From Candidatus Obscuribacterales bacterium (GTDB lineage Bacteria > Cyanobacteriota > Vampirovibrionia > Obscuribacterales > Obscuribacteraceae): a stretch of DNA of 64,000 bases. Below the pieces are notes generated by a model that saw only the letters and a list, made by a program, of their open reading frames with translations, was not told the DNA's origin and ran no database searches. The position numbers and the translations under genes were made by a program. The stretch lies in NCBI GenBank assembly GCA_031292355.1, contig JARLHI010000060.1, forward strand, positions 124,001 to 188,000. Direction: 5' to 3'. Below are positions 47,857-55,830 of this stretch, piece after piece; within the stretch, counting starts at the first letter, position 1, and every line of letters begins with the position of its first letter.

Positions 47857-48477
47857 TTAGCGTTTCATTTGAGTCGCTTCGGACTCAGCGGCTATTGTCG
47901 AATGTGGCAAATACTTGCTCGCCGTGTCTTTAATGCCTTTAAAGAATCCGGTGGGGGCTACTTCGCCTTTCGTGGGTGTCGGCCTTTGGGCTGGCGCGTC
48001 TGTTTGATCGAAAGGGTTAGCAATGTCGTGTTCAGCGACTTTGCGAAGATGAGAAGGATGTCGTGAATCGGCACCTGTGGCTGTAGCCGTTGCACCGTCA
48101 ATGACTCGTTTGGCAATTTCGCCTTTGATATTCAGTGGATTAACAGGCATTTTATGTCCGGTCGTTTGTTCAAGAACTGACGCTCCAGCTGCTAAGACCG
48201 CAGCGTGGGGACCGAAGATTGCCGCTTTAGCTCCAGCTTTGCCTGCTTCTTGAGCGATTGCGCGGTTATGAGCTGTGTCCAAAGATTTTGCCTTAGTGAC
48301 ACCTTCCTGGATCACACCGGGAGCGGCGTCTACGACTTTATGACCGACTTTGGCGGCGCCGTCAGCAGCGTCTGAAGCTGTTGATTTGACTTTACTCCAG
48401 ATATTGCCCAGTACGTGTGAACTAGTGTCAGCAGCTGGTGCTGTTTGCGTTCCTTCAGTCTGTTCAAATCCAGCCAT
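47857..48477 (-). CDS. Hypothetical protein, Ala/Lys-rich helical
   Basis: A 206-residue protein without signal peptide. Residues 24-70 (LGNIWSKVKSTASDAADGAAKVGHKVVDAAPGVIQEGVTKA) look like amphipathic helices with 11-residue spacing, as in group-3 LEA-like or apolipoprotein-like proteins. The middle has a Gly/Ala-rich hydrophobic stretch (GAKAAIFGPHAAVLAAGASVLEQ), and the last third is Pro-rich with TKGEVAPTGFFKGIKDTASKYLPH. No family is recognised. The gene converges with korB. The frame has normal codon use, and its length and continuity argue that it is real. Confidence 0.65.
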   Translation of the reverse strand: MAGFEQTEGTQTAPAADTSSHVLGNIWSKVKSTASDAADGAAKVGHKVVDAAPGVIQEGVTKAKSLDTAHNRAIAQEAGKAGAKAAIFGPHAAVLAAGASVLEQTTGHKMPVNPLNIKGEIAKRVIDGATATATGADSRHPSHLRKVAEHDIANPFDQTDAPAQRPTPTKGEVAPTGFFKGIKDTASKYLPHSTIAAESEATQMKR

Positions 48478-48664
48478 AGCTTTTTCTCTCGGTGAGTTAG
48501 AGTGTTAATCTTCAGCCGCAACAACGTAATGCAAATTTGAGGCTAAGCAACGCGCAATTGCTTGCCCGGAGCTGAGCTCTCATTCTTGCGGAACGTGCCG
48601 CCTGGTCTGGAAGTTCGTAAATATTAGAGCCATGTCACGTTGATGTCAACAACGTTTAATATAG

Positions 48665-50044
48665 CTATTTGCCCAAAAACGCACAAATTCTCTGAGAAGT
48701 CGCTCTGGCCTGGATTTTTAGTTCTGGGACGGCAACGCTTTCTAATAATTGCGCCTTCAACATGGGACCGATGGCGAGCAATGACTGCTGAGGCGTACCC
48801 AACTTGTCTATTACTGCTCCATCGCTTGTGCAGGCAATGCCAGCCCCCAGGGGATGACTTTGGACTAATCCTCTCTTTTGCAAATTCTGCAACAGCAGGC
48901 TGTCTACTGTATCCAATTTAGATTGGGGCCCGGTGCAATTTATGATGCGGTCGACCACGATCGTAGTGTCGTGTGACTGATGCCTGTGTCTCAAAACGAC
49001 TTTGACCTGGCCATCAATCTCTTCAAATGATTGTATGCGTCCGGCAGATAGTGTTAGCTGACCGGTAGTCTTAAGCTTCTCGACGATCTCTGAAATTTGT
49101 GGTGCCATTCGATGTCGATGCACATCCCAGTAAGTTTGAATGTGTCGCAGAAAACGCTTTTGCTCTTTATGTTCTAAACCACACCACCACTTCTGCGTGT
49201 CTGCTCTCAAACCATCGATTACATTACGCCAGTCAGAAGCTGATCTAGCATTTGTCTTGACGCTGCCGAATGTTAGTTTGGTAGAAGCGCAGATGTGCGT
49301 CGATAGTTTTTCGGCCGCTGAAGGTTTGATAGTGTGTGGACGCGGAAATAAACCGTGTCGGGAAATTGCGTAAATCTTGCCTTTGTGACCAGCTTCAGCC
49401 AGTTGTACGAGTTTATCGATTGCCGTCAGACCGGTGCCAATTATCAGTACATTTTGCTCTGGCGCGATTTTTTGCAGACGCTTGTTGTCCCACGGATCGT
49501 GCAGATAGTTTTCGCTGCCCTCACTAAGATTAGCTGTCCATCGTGGTTTTTTTGCCGAAAGATTGCCGAGGGCGAGAACGACTGCGTTTGCTTGAATGGT
49601 TTGACCATTGGCTAGAAAAATTTTGTATTCTTCCTGTCTTTCGATGTCGATTACTTCTGAGCAAATATGTTTGAATGAGACGTTTCGTCGAGCGGCTTGA
49701 ATACAGGATTTTTCGAGAATTGAATTGATATAGTGACCAAAGAATTTTCGAGAAACAAATGTGTTTTCGTCAATTGTGGCATCTGCTTCTTTTGCAAATT
49801 TGAGAAAGTGTCCAGGGTCATCGGCAAACGCGCTCATACCTGAAGCGCGCACATTCAGCAAGTGCTCGCTACAGGGGGTACTATAGGCAAGACCAAGTCC
49901 TGCCTGGGCTCGTGGCTCTATGAGGATAATTTTGATTTTTGTTTCTTCCTGCCGGAGGAGATTCACCGCAGTCAACGTGCCTGAGACACCGCCACCGACG
50001 ATGACGACTACAGGTCGTGCATCGTGTTCCAAATTTTCAGACAT
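48665..50044 (-). CDS. FAD/NAD(P)-binding protein (NAD_binding_9 / hydroxyacyl-like flavoprotein)
   Basis: ATG 50044, with GGAG 5 bases upstream, is preferred to the start at 50074. The 459-residue product starts with VVVIVGGGVSGTLTAVNLLRQEE (FAD-binding GxGxxG) and IILIEPRAQAGLGLAYSTP, the mark of the FAD-NAD(P)-binding family PF13454. A second dinucleotide motif, NVLIIGTGLTAIDKLVQLAEAGHKGKIYAISRHG, and the C-terminal RIINCTGPQSKLDTVDSLL complete the fold. Relatives are monooxygenase-like with unknown substrates. The start overlaps the end of the small membrane protein by eight bases, so the two are coupled in a four-gene operon with a two-component system. Confidence 0.85.
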   Translation of the reverse strand: MSENLEHDARPVVVIVGGGVSGTLTAVNLLRQEETKIKIILIEPRAQAGLGLAYSTPCSEHLLNVRASGMSAFADDPGHFLKFAKEADATIDENTFVSRKFFGHYINSILEKSCIQAARRNVSFKHICSEVIDIERQEEYKIFLANGQTIQANAVVLALGNLSAKKPRWTANLSEGSENYLHDPWDNKRLQKIAPEQNVLIIGTGLTAIDKLVQLAEAGHKGKIYAISRHGLFPRPHTIKPSAAEKLSTHICASTKLTFGSVKTNARSASDWRNVIDGLRADTQKWWCGLEHKEQKRFLRHIQTYWDVHRHRMAPQISEIVEKLKTTGQLTLSAGRIQSFEEIDGQVKVVLRHRHQSHDTTIVVDRIINCTGPQSKLDTVDSLLLQNLQKRGLVQSHPLGAGIACTSDGAVIDKLGTPQQSLLAIGPMLKAQLLESVAVPELKIQARATSQRICAFLGK

Positions 50045-50399
50045 CGTGTCTCCGGGTGGTGAAAAATACGGCAAATAGAAAAATAGTAAATACGATGATC
50101 ATCGCCGTGTCTGCTGTTATCCAGAGAAAAGATTTAATCGGAGACCAGATGAATGGTCCAAATAATGATAAAACAAATGGTACTGCTAAAAAGCAAGATG
50201 GTACACCGACAATTGAAATCACCCAGAGCCATTTTACGACGAGTTCGCCATCGCTTGCATTCGTTAGCTCCAGTAGTTTTTGCGGATCGCCTTTTGCGCG
50301 TTTTGTTTCGAGTACGCGCAACTGATCGGCGATAACTTTTTGGTATTGGAGTAAAAAATTCATTGATGGCATTGTGTCTTTACCAATTGAGTGATTCAA
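50037..50399 (-). CDS. Small membrane protein of the two-component/FAD operon
   Basis: A 120-residue protein. A cytosolic helix (FLLQYQKVIADQLRVLETKRAKGDPQKLLELTN) precedes two membrane helices (WLWVISIVGVPSCFLAVPFVLSLFG and SFLWITADTAMIIVFTIFLFAVFF). Its stop lies inside the start region of the FAD protein, and its start is 9 bases after the histidine kinase stop, so it is the link between sensor and enzyme. I recognise no family. It may anchor or regulate the flavoprotein. Confidence 0.7.
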   Translation of the reverse strand: MNHSIGKDTMPSMNFLLQYQKVIADQLRVLETKRAKGDPQKLLELTNASDGELVVKWLWVISIVGVPSCFLAVPFVLSLFGPFIWSPIKSFLWITADTAMIIVFTIFLFAVFFTTRRHDV

Positions 50400-50408
50400 G
50401 TATGTCAG

Positions 50409-51713
50409 TTAAGCAAAGTCATGTCCAGATTCGATCTCCAGAATGACTGTCGTACCAGTACCGGCTTTAGAATCGACATTCAAACGAGTTGGCAGAAAAC
50501 AGCGGATGAGTTCGGCTCGTTCTTGCATAGAACGCAGACCATAACCGCGAGCTGAATTACTAACAGAATCATCGTGTAGTTCGGCAATAGCGTGTTCGGC
50601 AAACCCGCGTCCATTGTCAGTCAATATAAAAGTAGTTTTCTGACGAGTGCATCGCACCCGCAAATTTACCTGGGTGGCAAATGCGTATTTCGCGATATTG
50701 TTGATGCATTCTTGAAATATGCGATAAATGTTCAATTCGACAATTTCAGGTAAACGGGTAATTTCATTAGGACATTCGAATTTGCATTCAGTCCCTTGCC
50801 GTTCGTGTAATTTTTGCAAAAGCGTGTCCAGACTTACTTTCAAACCCCACTCATTGAGAGTTTTTGGAGTGCATTCATTGACAATGTCGCGCAATTGTTT
50901 GGTGATATCGTCCACGATGTCACCCATTTCTTCCTTCGATAATTCTTTGTCACCAGAGATGTATCTTTTGAGCATCATCAAATCGGCGAGAACACTATCG
51001 TGAAGTTCGCGGGCAATTTCGTTTCGTGTTTCTTCTTGCTGATTGACCAGCTTGAATAAGAGATTCTGATTCGCAAGAAGCAATCCATCGACTTGATGGT
51101 TGTGTCTATCTTGTAGACTATTTTCTGGAATGTCGATATCAATTGCGGATATTTCCGCCGTTTGATTGGCCGTATCTACGAGATAATTCAAGAGCATCTT
51201 GGTCGCAGAGGGTTTGTCGAGTGGCCTTTCGTCCATCAGCCAGATATAATTATTATTTTCGCGACGCAGATTAATAGTCGCTTTCAATCGGGTGCCAAAT
51301 TCTGAAATTGATAAAAACATCGCCAGTTGGTTTGGGATGATAAATATTTCCACGAGATTCTGTGTTGCTCTAACTGAAAGACTTTTCGTGGCACCAACTG
51401 CTTTCCACCGGAAATATGTGCGTGATTGCATCTCTGACAACGCAGGAGATATGGAACTCAAAAATTCATTCGGTTCTTTGATGTCTTTGGGATCGGTAAA
51501 TTTGAGTGCGCCCAAATATGAGTGCTGCGGGTTGCAGGCGAGCTCTTTGGCTAAGTCCCAGAGTGTCTCAGACAAATCCTTGGCCGCTAGCAGTGCGTCG
51601 TATTTTTTTCGTCTGACACCAAAACTAACTTCTTTAGGGGTGGATGCAGAGGTGACCGATTTTGTAATTTCGGTATCTGTCGAATTTTTGATTAGCTTTT
51701 TGAAGAAATTCAT
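50409..51713 (-). CDS. Cytosolic histidine kinase, HisKA_3 (NarL/DesK-like) type
   Basis: A 434-residue kinase without membrane segments. Residues about 1-225 are a unique N-terminal region (possible sensor). The dimerisation/His domain is RNEIARELHDSVLADLMMLKRYI with phospho-acceptor His, and then the ATPase with N-box NIYRIFQECINNIAKYA, G1 LTDNGRGFAEHA, GYGLRSMQERAEL and G2 SKAGTGTTVILEI. The gene overlaps the upstream response-regulator gene by four bases, so the pair is coupled. The signal is not visible from sequence. Operon order is regulator, kinase, membrane protein, FAD protein. Confidence 0.9.
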   Translation of the reverse strand: MNFFKKLIKNSTDTEITKSVTSASTPKEVSFGVRRKKYDALLAAKDLSETLWDLAKELACNPQHSYLGALKFTDPKDIKEPNEFLSSISPALSEMQSRTYFRWKAVGATKSLSVRATQNLVEIFIIPNQLAMFLSISEFGTRLKATINLRRENNNYIWLMDERPLDKPSATKMLLNYLVDTANQTAEISAIDIDIPENSLQDRHNHQVDGLLLANQNLLFKLVNQQEETRNEIARELHDSVLADLMMLKRYISGDKELSKEEMGDIVDDITKQLRDIVNECTPKTLNEWGLKVSLDTLLQKLHERQGTECKFECPNEITRLPEIVELNIYRIFQECINNIAKYAFATQVNLRVRCTRQKTTFILTDNGRGFAEHAIAELHDDSVSNSARGYGLRSMQERAELIRCFLPTRLNVDSKAGTGTTVILEIESGHDFA

Positions 51714-52339
51714 TTTAGCGTTTGAGATTGCTGCTCCAGATTACCGTAGCCATTCCGCACCGCCCAGGTAATCAGCTGTTCGCGTGATTCCAGTTGGAGC
51801 TTTAGTTGCAACATATCACATTGTTTTCGCACTGTAGAGGCAGCAGTAAGCCTGGCATCGGCGATTTCTTGATACTTGAGACCATCAGCCAGCATGGACA
51901 AAATTTCTTCTTCAGCCTTTGTGATCTTAGAACAATCACTTTTGAGCTGTTGTGACATAATCGCCGTTTCGCCAGCCATCACTCGTCTGATAATAGTGGC
52001 AAGCGTACTTACTCGTTCCGTTTTGAGCAAATATGCAGAAACACCCATGGCTAAGATTGCCTGCACCAGCGCCAGACGGTTTTCGGCGGAAAATATAATT
52101 AAACGACTGTCCTTTAACGCCGTGAAAGCCTCGACCATGCTGCGCGGACTGAGAGAGCCAGGCAAGTGCAGGTCCAGCACGATCACATCAGGTTTAAGCT
52201 GTCTGGCGAGGGCAAGCCCTTCATCGCTGTTTTCCGATGAACCAACCACCTCTATATCTTCTTCTCGACTGAGGCCAAACGTTAGACCATCTAAAGTCGC
52301 TGCGTGGTCTTCAATTATGAGAATGCGAATTGCAAGCAT
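51710..52339 (-). CDS. NarL/FixJ-family response regulator (receiver plus LuxR-type HTH)
   Basis: A 209-residue regulator. Receiver residues are all in place: Glu10/Asp11 in IIEDHAA, Asp56 in VIVLDLHLPG, Ser84 in IIFSAEN and Lys106 in AYLLKTERV. The C-terminal LuxR-type HTH is ITKAEEEILSMLADGLKYQEIADARLTAASTVRKQ. AAGGTG precedes the ATG. It is the first gene of the operon with the histidine kinase (4-base overlap), and probably regulates this operon or the divergent gene at 52571 across the 231-base region. Confidence 0.93.
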   Translation of the reverse strand: MLAIRILIIEDHAATLDGLTFGLSREEDIEVVGSSENSDEGLALARQLKPDVIVLDLHLPGSLSPRSMVEAFTALKDSRLIIFSAENRLALVQAILAMGVSAYLLKTERVSTLATIIRRVMAGETAIMSQQLKSDCSKITKAEEEILSMLADGLKYQEIADARLTAASTVRKQCDMLQLKLQLESREQLITWAVRNGYGNLEQQSQTLK

Positions 52340-52570
52340 CTAACACCTTACTTGATGACCGTTGTAGGCTCCTTTATTGATATTAAAGGGGCACCTTGTT
52401 TAAGTCCAGCCTCTACAAATACTATTCGAAACCACCGGCGGTGACACAACTTACATTAAAGAGTGAGCTTGTTTGATTACAGGCGGTTGTCAATAGTTTG
52501 AGCCATCGAGCGAAGGGAACAAAAGAAATATAGAGCGATGTCTACACTCACCTGACAGGGAGTTTATGCG

Positions 52571-53104
52571 GTGACACCTTCTCGCATACTGAAAATATAT
52601 TATGGCGTCACTTTCGCTGTTGGGCTTATCTTGAGTCTGCCGATGGCGCACTGGGTGACGACCCAAGAAGTCGGCGTCCGCGGCGGCATTTTGATGACAG
52701 TTTCCTGGAATATTCTTTTTGTCATGTTGCTGCCAATGATAATGGATTGGGCAGAGCATCATTATTTCAAAGCACGATTTTTGCAAATTGAAGAAATTGC
52801 GTCAAAGAATCCTGAGCTTGCCGCTGTCATCAAAGAACAATGCACTAGATTGCATATCGCTGGTTGTCGCTTTGCCGTGGTTGAGTCTGTACCCAATGAA
52901 CTTTTCAGTTATGGAGTATGGGGCAGAAATCCTCGGCTGGTTGTGTCTGAGTCGCAATTGAGCCAGGCTGAACAGACCAAAATGATTCCGAGCATCGAAG
53001 CTGAATTACAGAAGTTTCGAAAGACTGAGCCCACCAAAGTCTTTATTGCTTTTGCTGTCGTCCAATTGCTAGTTCAGTACGCATTCATGGCTGTTTTGAA
53101 GTGA
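52571..53104 (+). CDS. Membrane protein resembling a degenerate M48 peptidase
   Basis: A 177-residue product from GTG 52571, AGGGAG upstream. Two N-terminal membrane helices (YYGVTFAVGLILSLPMAHW and SWNILFVMLLPMIMDW) precede a cytosolic helix and the segment CRFAVVESVPNELFSYGVWGRNPRLVVSESQLSQAEQTKMIPSIEAELQKF. The order NE-F-YG, PRLVV..., then a helix lines up with HtpX-type M48 proteases around the HExxH helix, but the zinc histidines are absent (EAELQKF), and a final membrane helix follows. So this would be an inactive relative, if related at all. It overlaps the convergent Memo-AMMECR1 gene by 20 bases. Confidence 0.55.
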   Translation: MTPSRILKIYYGVTFAVGLILSLPMAHWVTTQEVGVRGGILMTVSWNILFVMLLPMIMDWAEHHYFKARFLQIEEIASKNPELAAVIKEQCTRLHIAGCRFAVVESVPNELFSYGVWGRNPRLVVSESQLSQAEQTKMIPSIEAELQKFRKTEPTKVFIAFAVVQLLVQYAFMAVLK

Positions 53105-54767
53105 GACTGTGTTGCTCTTCAAACGATTCTGCTTGAAAAACGTCAAAGCGCGCGCTTGAGCGCCAGCCGTCTGCGCCACACCCAGCCTTCAAAGATAATT
53201 GGGTCAAAGTTTCTTCCAGGGTCCAGCCAAATTCGCTAGCAACTGAAGGCAGAAAAACAGCCTGTCTGCCGCTTTTGTACATAACGATACCGTCACGTCC
53301 GAGCACGATGTCTTTGTAAGAGTCGATTCTGTGCAATGGAGTCAATACGTTGATATCGATTTGCAGATCATTGATTTCCTCTTTAGTGACTGGCTTGAAG
53401 CGAGGATCCTTGCTGGCGGCTCCAATGGTGTTATCGATAACCGCCTGAGCAAGTGGCTTGATCGGCCATATGTAACCGATGCATCCTCGCAGTGTCTTTC
53501 CATTTGGACGGGACATTTGATTAGCGTCGACTTTGCTGCTGTATAAAGTGACGAAAACTCCGCGTGGCTGTTCAAGCTCGCTTTGCTCAGGTTCACTTAG
53601 ATCTGGCGCCGGAATTTGACCGCTCTGGACGAACGTTGAAAGCGTCTGACGTGATAACTTCAGCAACTTATCCTTTAAAGCCTGGGAAAGGTGCCCTTCA
53701 GCGAAATCGCTTGTCTTATCAGTGACTTTGCCCCAGCCAGAGTCTTTCAATTTTTGATTTGAGAACACTATTGCCATGTACGAAACTGAGTTTTCGCCGT
53801 CTTCTTGATTTGAATCCCTTGAAGTGCGGTAGTTCAAAAGAGTCGCTTCTGTTTGAGGCGGTAGCATTGCCAACAGCACAGCGCATGGATAGTAACCACA
53901 AATGGTGTCATCGGTGCGTTCACGAAATTGTATAAAAGCGTCGAGATCGCCTTTTGCTAGAGCTTTAAAGGCCCCTTCATCCAGACCGCGAATTTTGCTT
54001 GCGAGATCTTTTGATTGATTGCCTTTGAATGGTTCGTAATGATAGCGAGGTCCATAGTGTGTGAAATCGGAGCTAACAATCACCAGATCATCTTCTTCGA
54101 CATAACGCCTAATCATCTGAGCAGCCAGACGAATTTCGCATGCATCATCAAGTTGACCAACGATGATAGGAACGATAGCTACATCGCCGAAAGTCTGTTT
54201 AATAAAGGGCAGTTGCAATTCAAGTGAATGCTCGCGCTTGTGCACGTCAGGTAGGATTTTGAACAGGTGGAAATCAGCGAGTTCAGATACCACTTTCGTG
54301 TCCAATTTTAAAGAACCTAGAGGGGTGGCAAACGTTTTATCAGCTGGCAGAGCAATACCGTGAAAACCAACATAATGACTTGGTCCTAGTAAAAAGATGC
54401 GTTTGATTTTTCGCTTACTCTGCGTTGATTGCTGATTGGAGGCATCGTAAGCAAATGCAGCTGTCGCTCCAGAAAACATGTAGCCGGCGTGTGGCGAAAT
54501 GGCCGCTAATATTTGCCCCTGTACTGGTTTGTTGTCTGCAAAGGAAGTATCAAAAGGTTGCTCTTCCAGCTTGGTATCGGCCGTCGCAATGAACTGATTG
54601 AGCTGCAGCCTTAGTTTGTCAGAATCGGCGTCGTACCACGATCCTGCAAATAATGCTTTTCTATTTTCGGTAGGCACCATTTGTGCGCGACTGAATAAAT
54701 TGGCCATAAAACATCCTGTGATTAAAACGGGGATTAACGGAAGGCGCCTAAATTGATTCGCATTCAT
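53085..54767 (-). CDS. AmmeMemoRadiSam-type fusion: Memo (system B) plus AMMECR1 (system A), exported
   Basis: A 560-residue protein. The N-terminus has a hydrophobic stretch ending in a lipobox-like LITGCF. Residues about 35-330 are the Memo fold: ALFAGSWYDADSDKLRLQL, SPHAGYMFSGATAAFAY (His of the metal-type site), GPSHYVGFHGIALPADKTF and REHSLELQLPFIKQTFG, and VSSDFTHYGPRYHYEPF. The last 180 residues (about 375-545) are AMMECR1: PRGVFVTLYSSK, GKTLRGCIGYIWPI (LRGCIG motif), LAQAVIDNTIGAASKDPRF. The two are usually separate proteins together with a radical SAM enzyme, which is not in this window. Function of the system is unknown; an export signal is unexpected. Confidence 0.88.
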   Translation of the reverse strand: MNANQFRRLPLIPVLITGCFMANLFSRAQMVPTENRKALFAGSWYDADSDKLRLQLNQFIATADTKLEEQPFDTSFADNKPVQGQILAAISPHAGYMFSGATAAFAYDASNQQSTQSKRKIKRIFLLGPSHYVGFHGIALPADKTFATPLGSLKLDTKVVSELADFHLFKILPDVHKREHSLELQLPFIKQTFGDVAIVPIIVGQLDDACEIRLAAQMIRRYVEEDDLVIVSSDFTHYGPRYHYEPFKGNQSKDLASKIRGLDEGAFKALAKGDLDAFIQFRERTDDTICGYYPCAVLLAMLPPQTEATLLNYRTSRDSNQEDGENSVSYMAIVFSNQKLKDSGWGKVTDKTSDFAEGHLSQALKDKLLKLSRQTLSTFVQSGQIPAPDLSEPEQSELEQPRGVFVTLYSSKVDANQMSRPNGKTLRGCIGYIWPIKPLAQAVIDNTIGAASKDPRFKPVTKEEINDLQIDINVLTPLHRIDSYKDIVLGRDGIVMYKSGRQAVFLPSVASEFGWTLEETLTQLSLKAGCGADGWRSSARFDVFQAESFEEQHSLTSKQP

Positions 54768-54788
54768 TGTCGTCCATGAGTTACGGTG

Positions 54789-55775
54789 TCACGGAAGGGA
54801 TTTAAGAAGATCCGCTGGAGTCGCTGGAGCTGCCGGAGGCGCTGCTGGAGCTGCTGCTGCTGGAGCTGCTGCTGCTGGAGCTGCTGCTGGAGCTGCTGGA
54901 GCTGTTGCCGCTTGAGCTGCTGCCGCTTGTGCTGTTGCTGCAGCTGATGGTGGAACGTATGCCGGAAGCGCTTCTCGTGGAGGCGCGTTAGAGGGAAGCC
55001 CTTGTGCTGCTGGAGCGGATGCCGCCGCTTTTGCTACCGACGCTGCCGCAGCTGCTGTCGCCTGAGACGCGTAAGCTGACACCGGCACTGATGTTCCTGG
55101 AACCATTTCTGGTGCAGCCATGGGAGCTGCCGCTTCTGAGAGCGCAGCCGCTGCCGGTGCTGATGTTGCCGGTGCTGATGTTGCCGGTGCTGATGTTGCC
55201 GGTGCTGATGCTTCCGGGGCTGTGGTTTGAGGAGCTGCTGCTGCTGGAGCCGGTGCTGCCGGTGCTGTCGCTGTCGGAGGCGCCGCTGGGGGCGCCGTTG
55301 GATTTGGTTCAAAACGCACTGAAATATTTGAATGGCTGTCGCCATGAGGATCGGCCGTCGAATCAAATCTAAGAATTAGCTTGCCGGAGTTGACACCGGA
55401 GGGTAACGGTTCTAAGGGCGATGAATTATTGAAGGCGTCCATGGCTGCTGTCTCAGCTGGCTGATTCTTAGGACTACCAGCGGCTACTGCATCTGTAGCA
55501 TTACCGTCTGTCGCTACATTGACTGTCAGAGTAACGTGATTGTTGCCATCGGGAAGGTACCAATTTTTGTTCAGTTTGTTTTGGATTCTGATTAGATAAG
55601 GTTGTAGAGCTGGATTCACTTTTCCGACTAGCGCTGGTGCATTTACGCGAGGGCTTGCCGTCGGTCTAAACTGACGATTGCGGCCAGCTTGCGCCACTGC
55701 CTCATCAGCAAGACTGAAAGTTGCAAAGCTCGTGAGAGTTGAACCCAACAGCAATTTTGTCCAAATCGAATGCAT
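54789..55775 (-). CDS. TonB C-terminal-like domain protein with long Ala/Pro-rich tail, exported
   Basis: ATG 55775 starts the signal peptide HSIWTKLLLGSTLTSFATFSLADEAVAQA (AAGGA 12 bases upstream); a start at 55907 would run into the FIST gene. The 328-residue protein has a TonB/TolA C-terminal-like domain at about residues 45-150 (PYLIRIQNKLNKNWYLPDGNNHVTLTVNVATDG, then AAMDAFNNSSPLEPLPSG). The last 180 residues are almost only Ala, Pro, Thr, Ser with a 15-bp tandem repeat (SAPAT units). The order is reversed compared with TonB, where the Pro-rich region comes first. It may be a surface protein with a linker-like tail. The low-complexity part may vary in length. Confidence 0.7.
   Translation of the reverse strand: MHSIWTKLLLGSTLTSFATFSLADEAVAQAGRNRQFRPTASPRVNAPALVGKVNPALQPYLIRIQNKLNKNWYLPDGNNHVTLTVNVATDGNATDAVAAGSPKNQPAETAAMDAFNNSSPLEPLPSGVNSGKLILRFDSTADPHGDSHSNISVRFEPNPTAPPAAPPTATAPAAPAPAAAAPQTTAPEASAPATSAPATSAPATSAPAAAALSEAAAPMAAPEMVPGTSVPVSAYASQATAAAAASVAKAAASAPAAQGLPSNAPPREALPAYVPPSAAATAQAAAAQAATAPAAPAAAPAAAAPAAAAPAAPPAAPATPADLLKSLP
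55153..55212 (-). repeat. 15-bp tandem repeat (four copies) in the Ala/Pro-rich tail
   Basis: The unit GCCGGTGCTGATGTT (plus strand) occurs three times exactly and a fourth time with one change. It encodes SAPAT-like units in the minus-strand protein. Longer GC-rich Ala repeats follow at 54818-54915. Such repeats change copy number by slippage. Confidence 0.85.
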
Positions 55776-55830
55776 ACAGTTGAATTTTCCTTTTTTGAAC
55801 CTTTTTGAACTTGCGTTTCTCACTTCTATT

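Noticed and set aside
55004..55372. A 122-codon Leu/Pro-rich plus-strand frame and a 110-codon Arg/Gln-rich minus-strand frame
   Set aside because: Both are translations of the Ala/Pro repeat DNA in other frames; low-complexity repeats keep all frames open.
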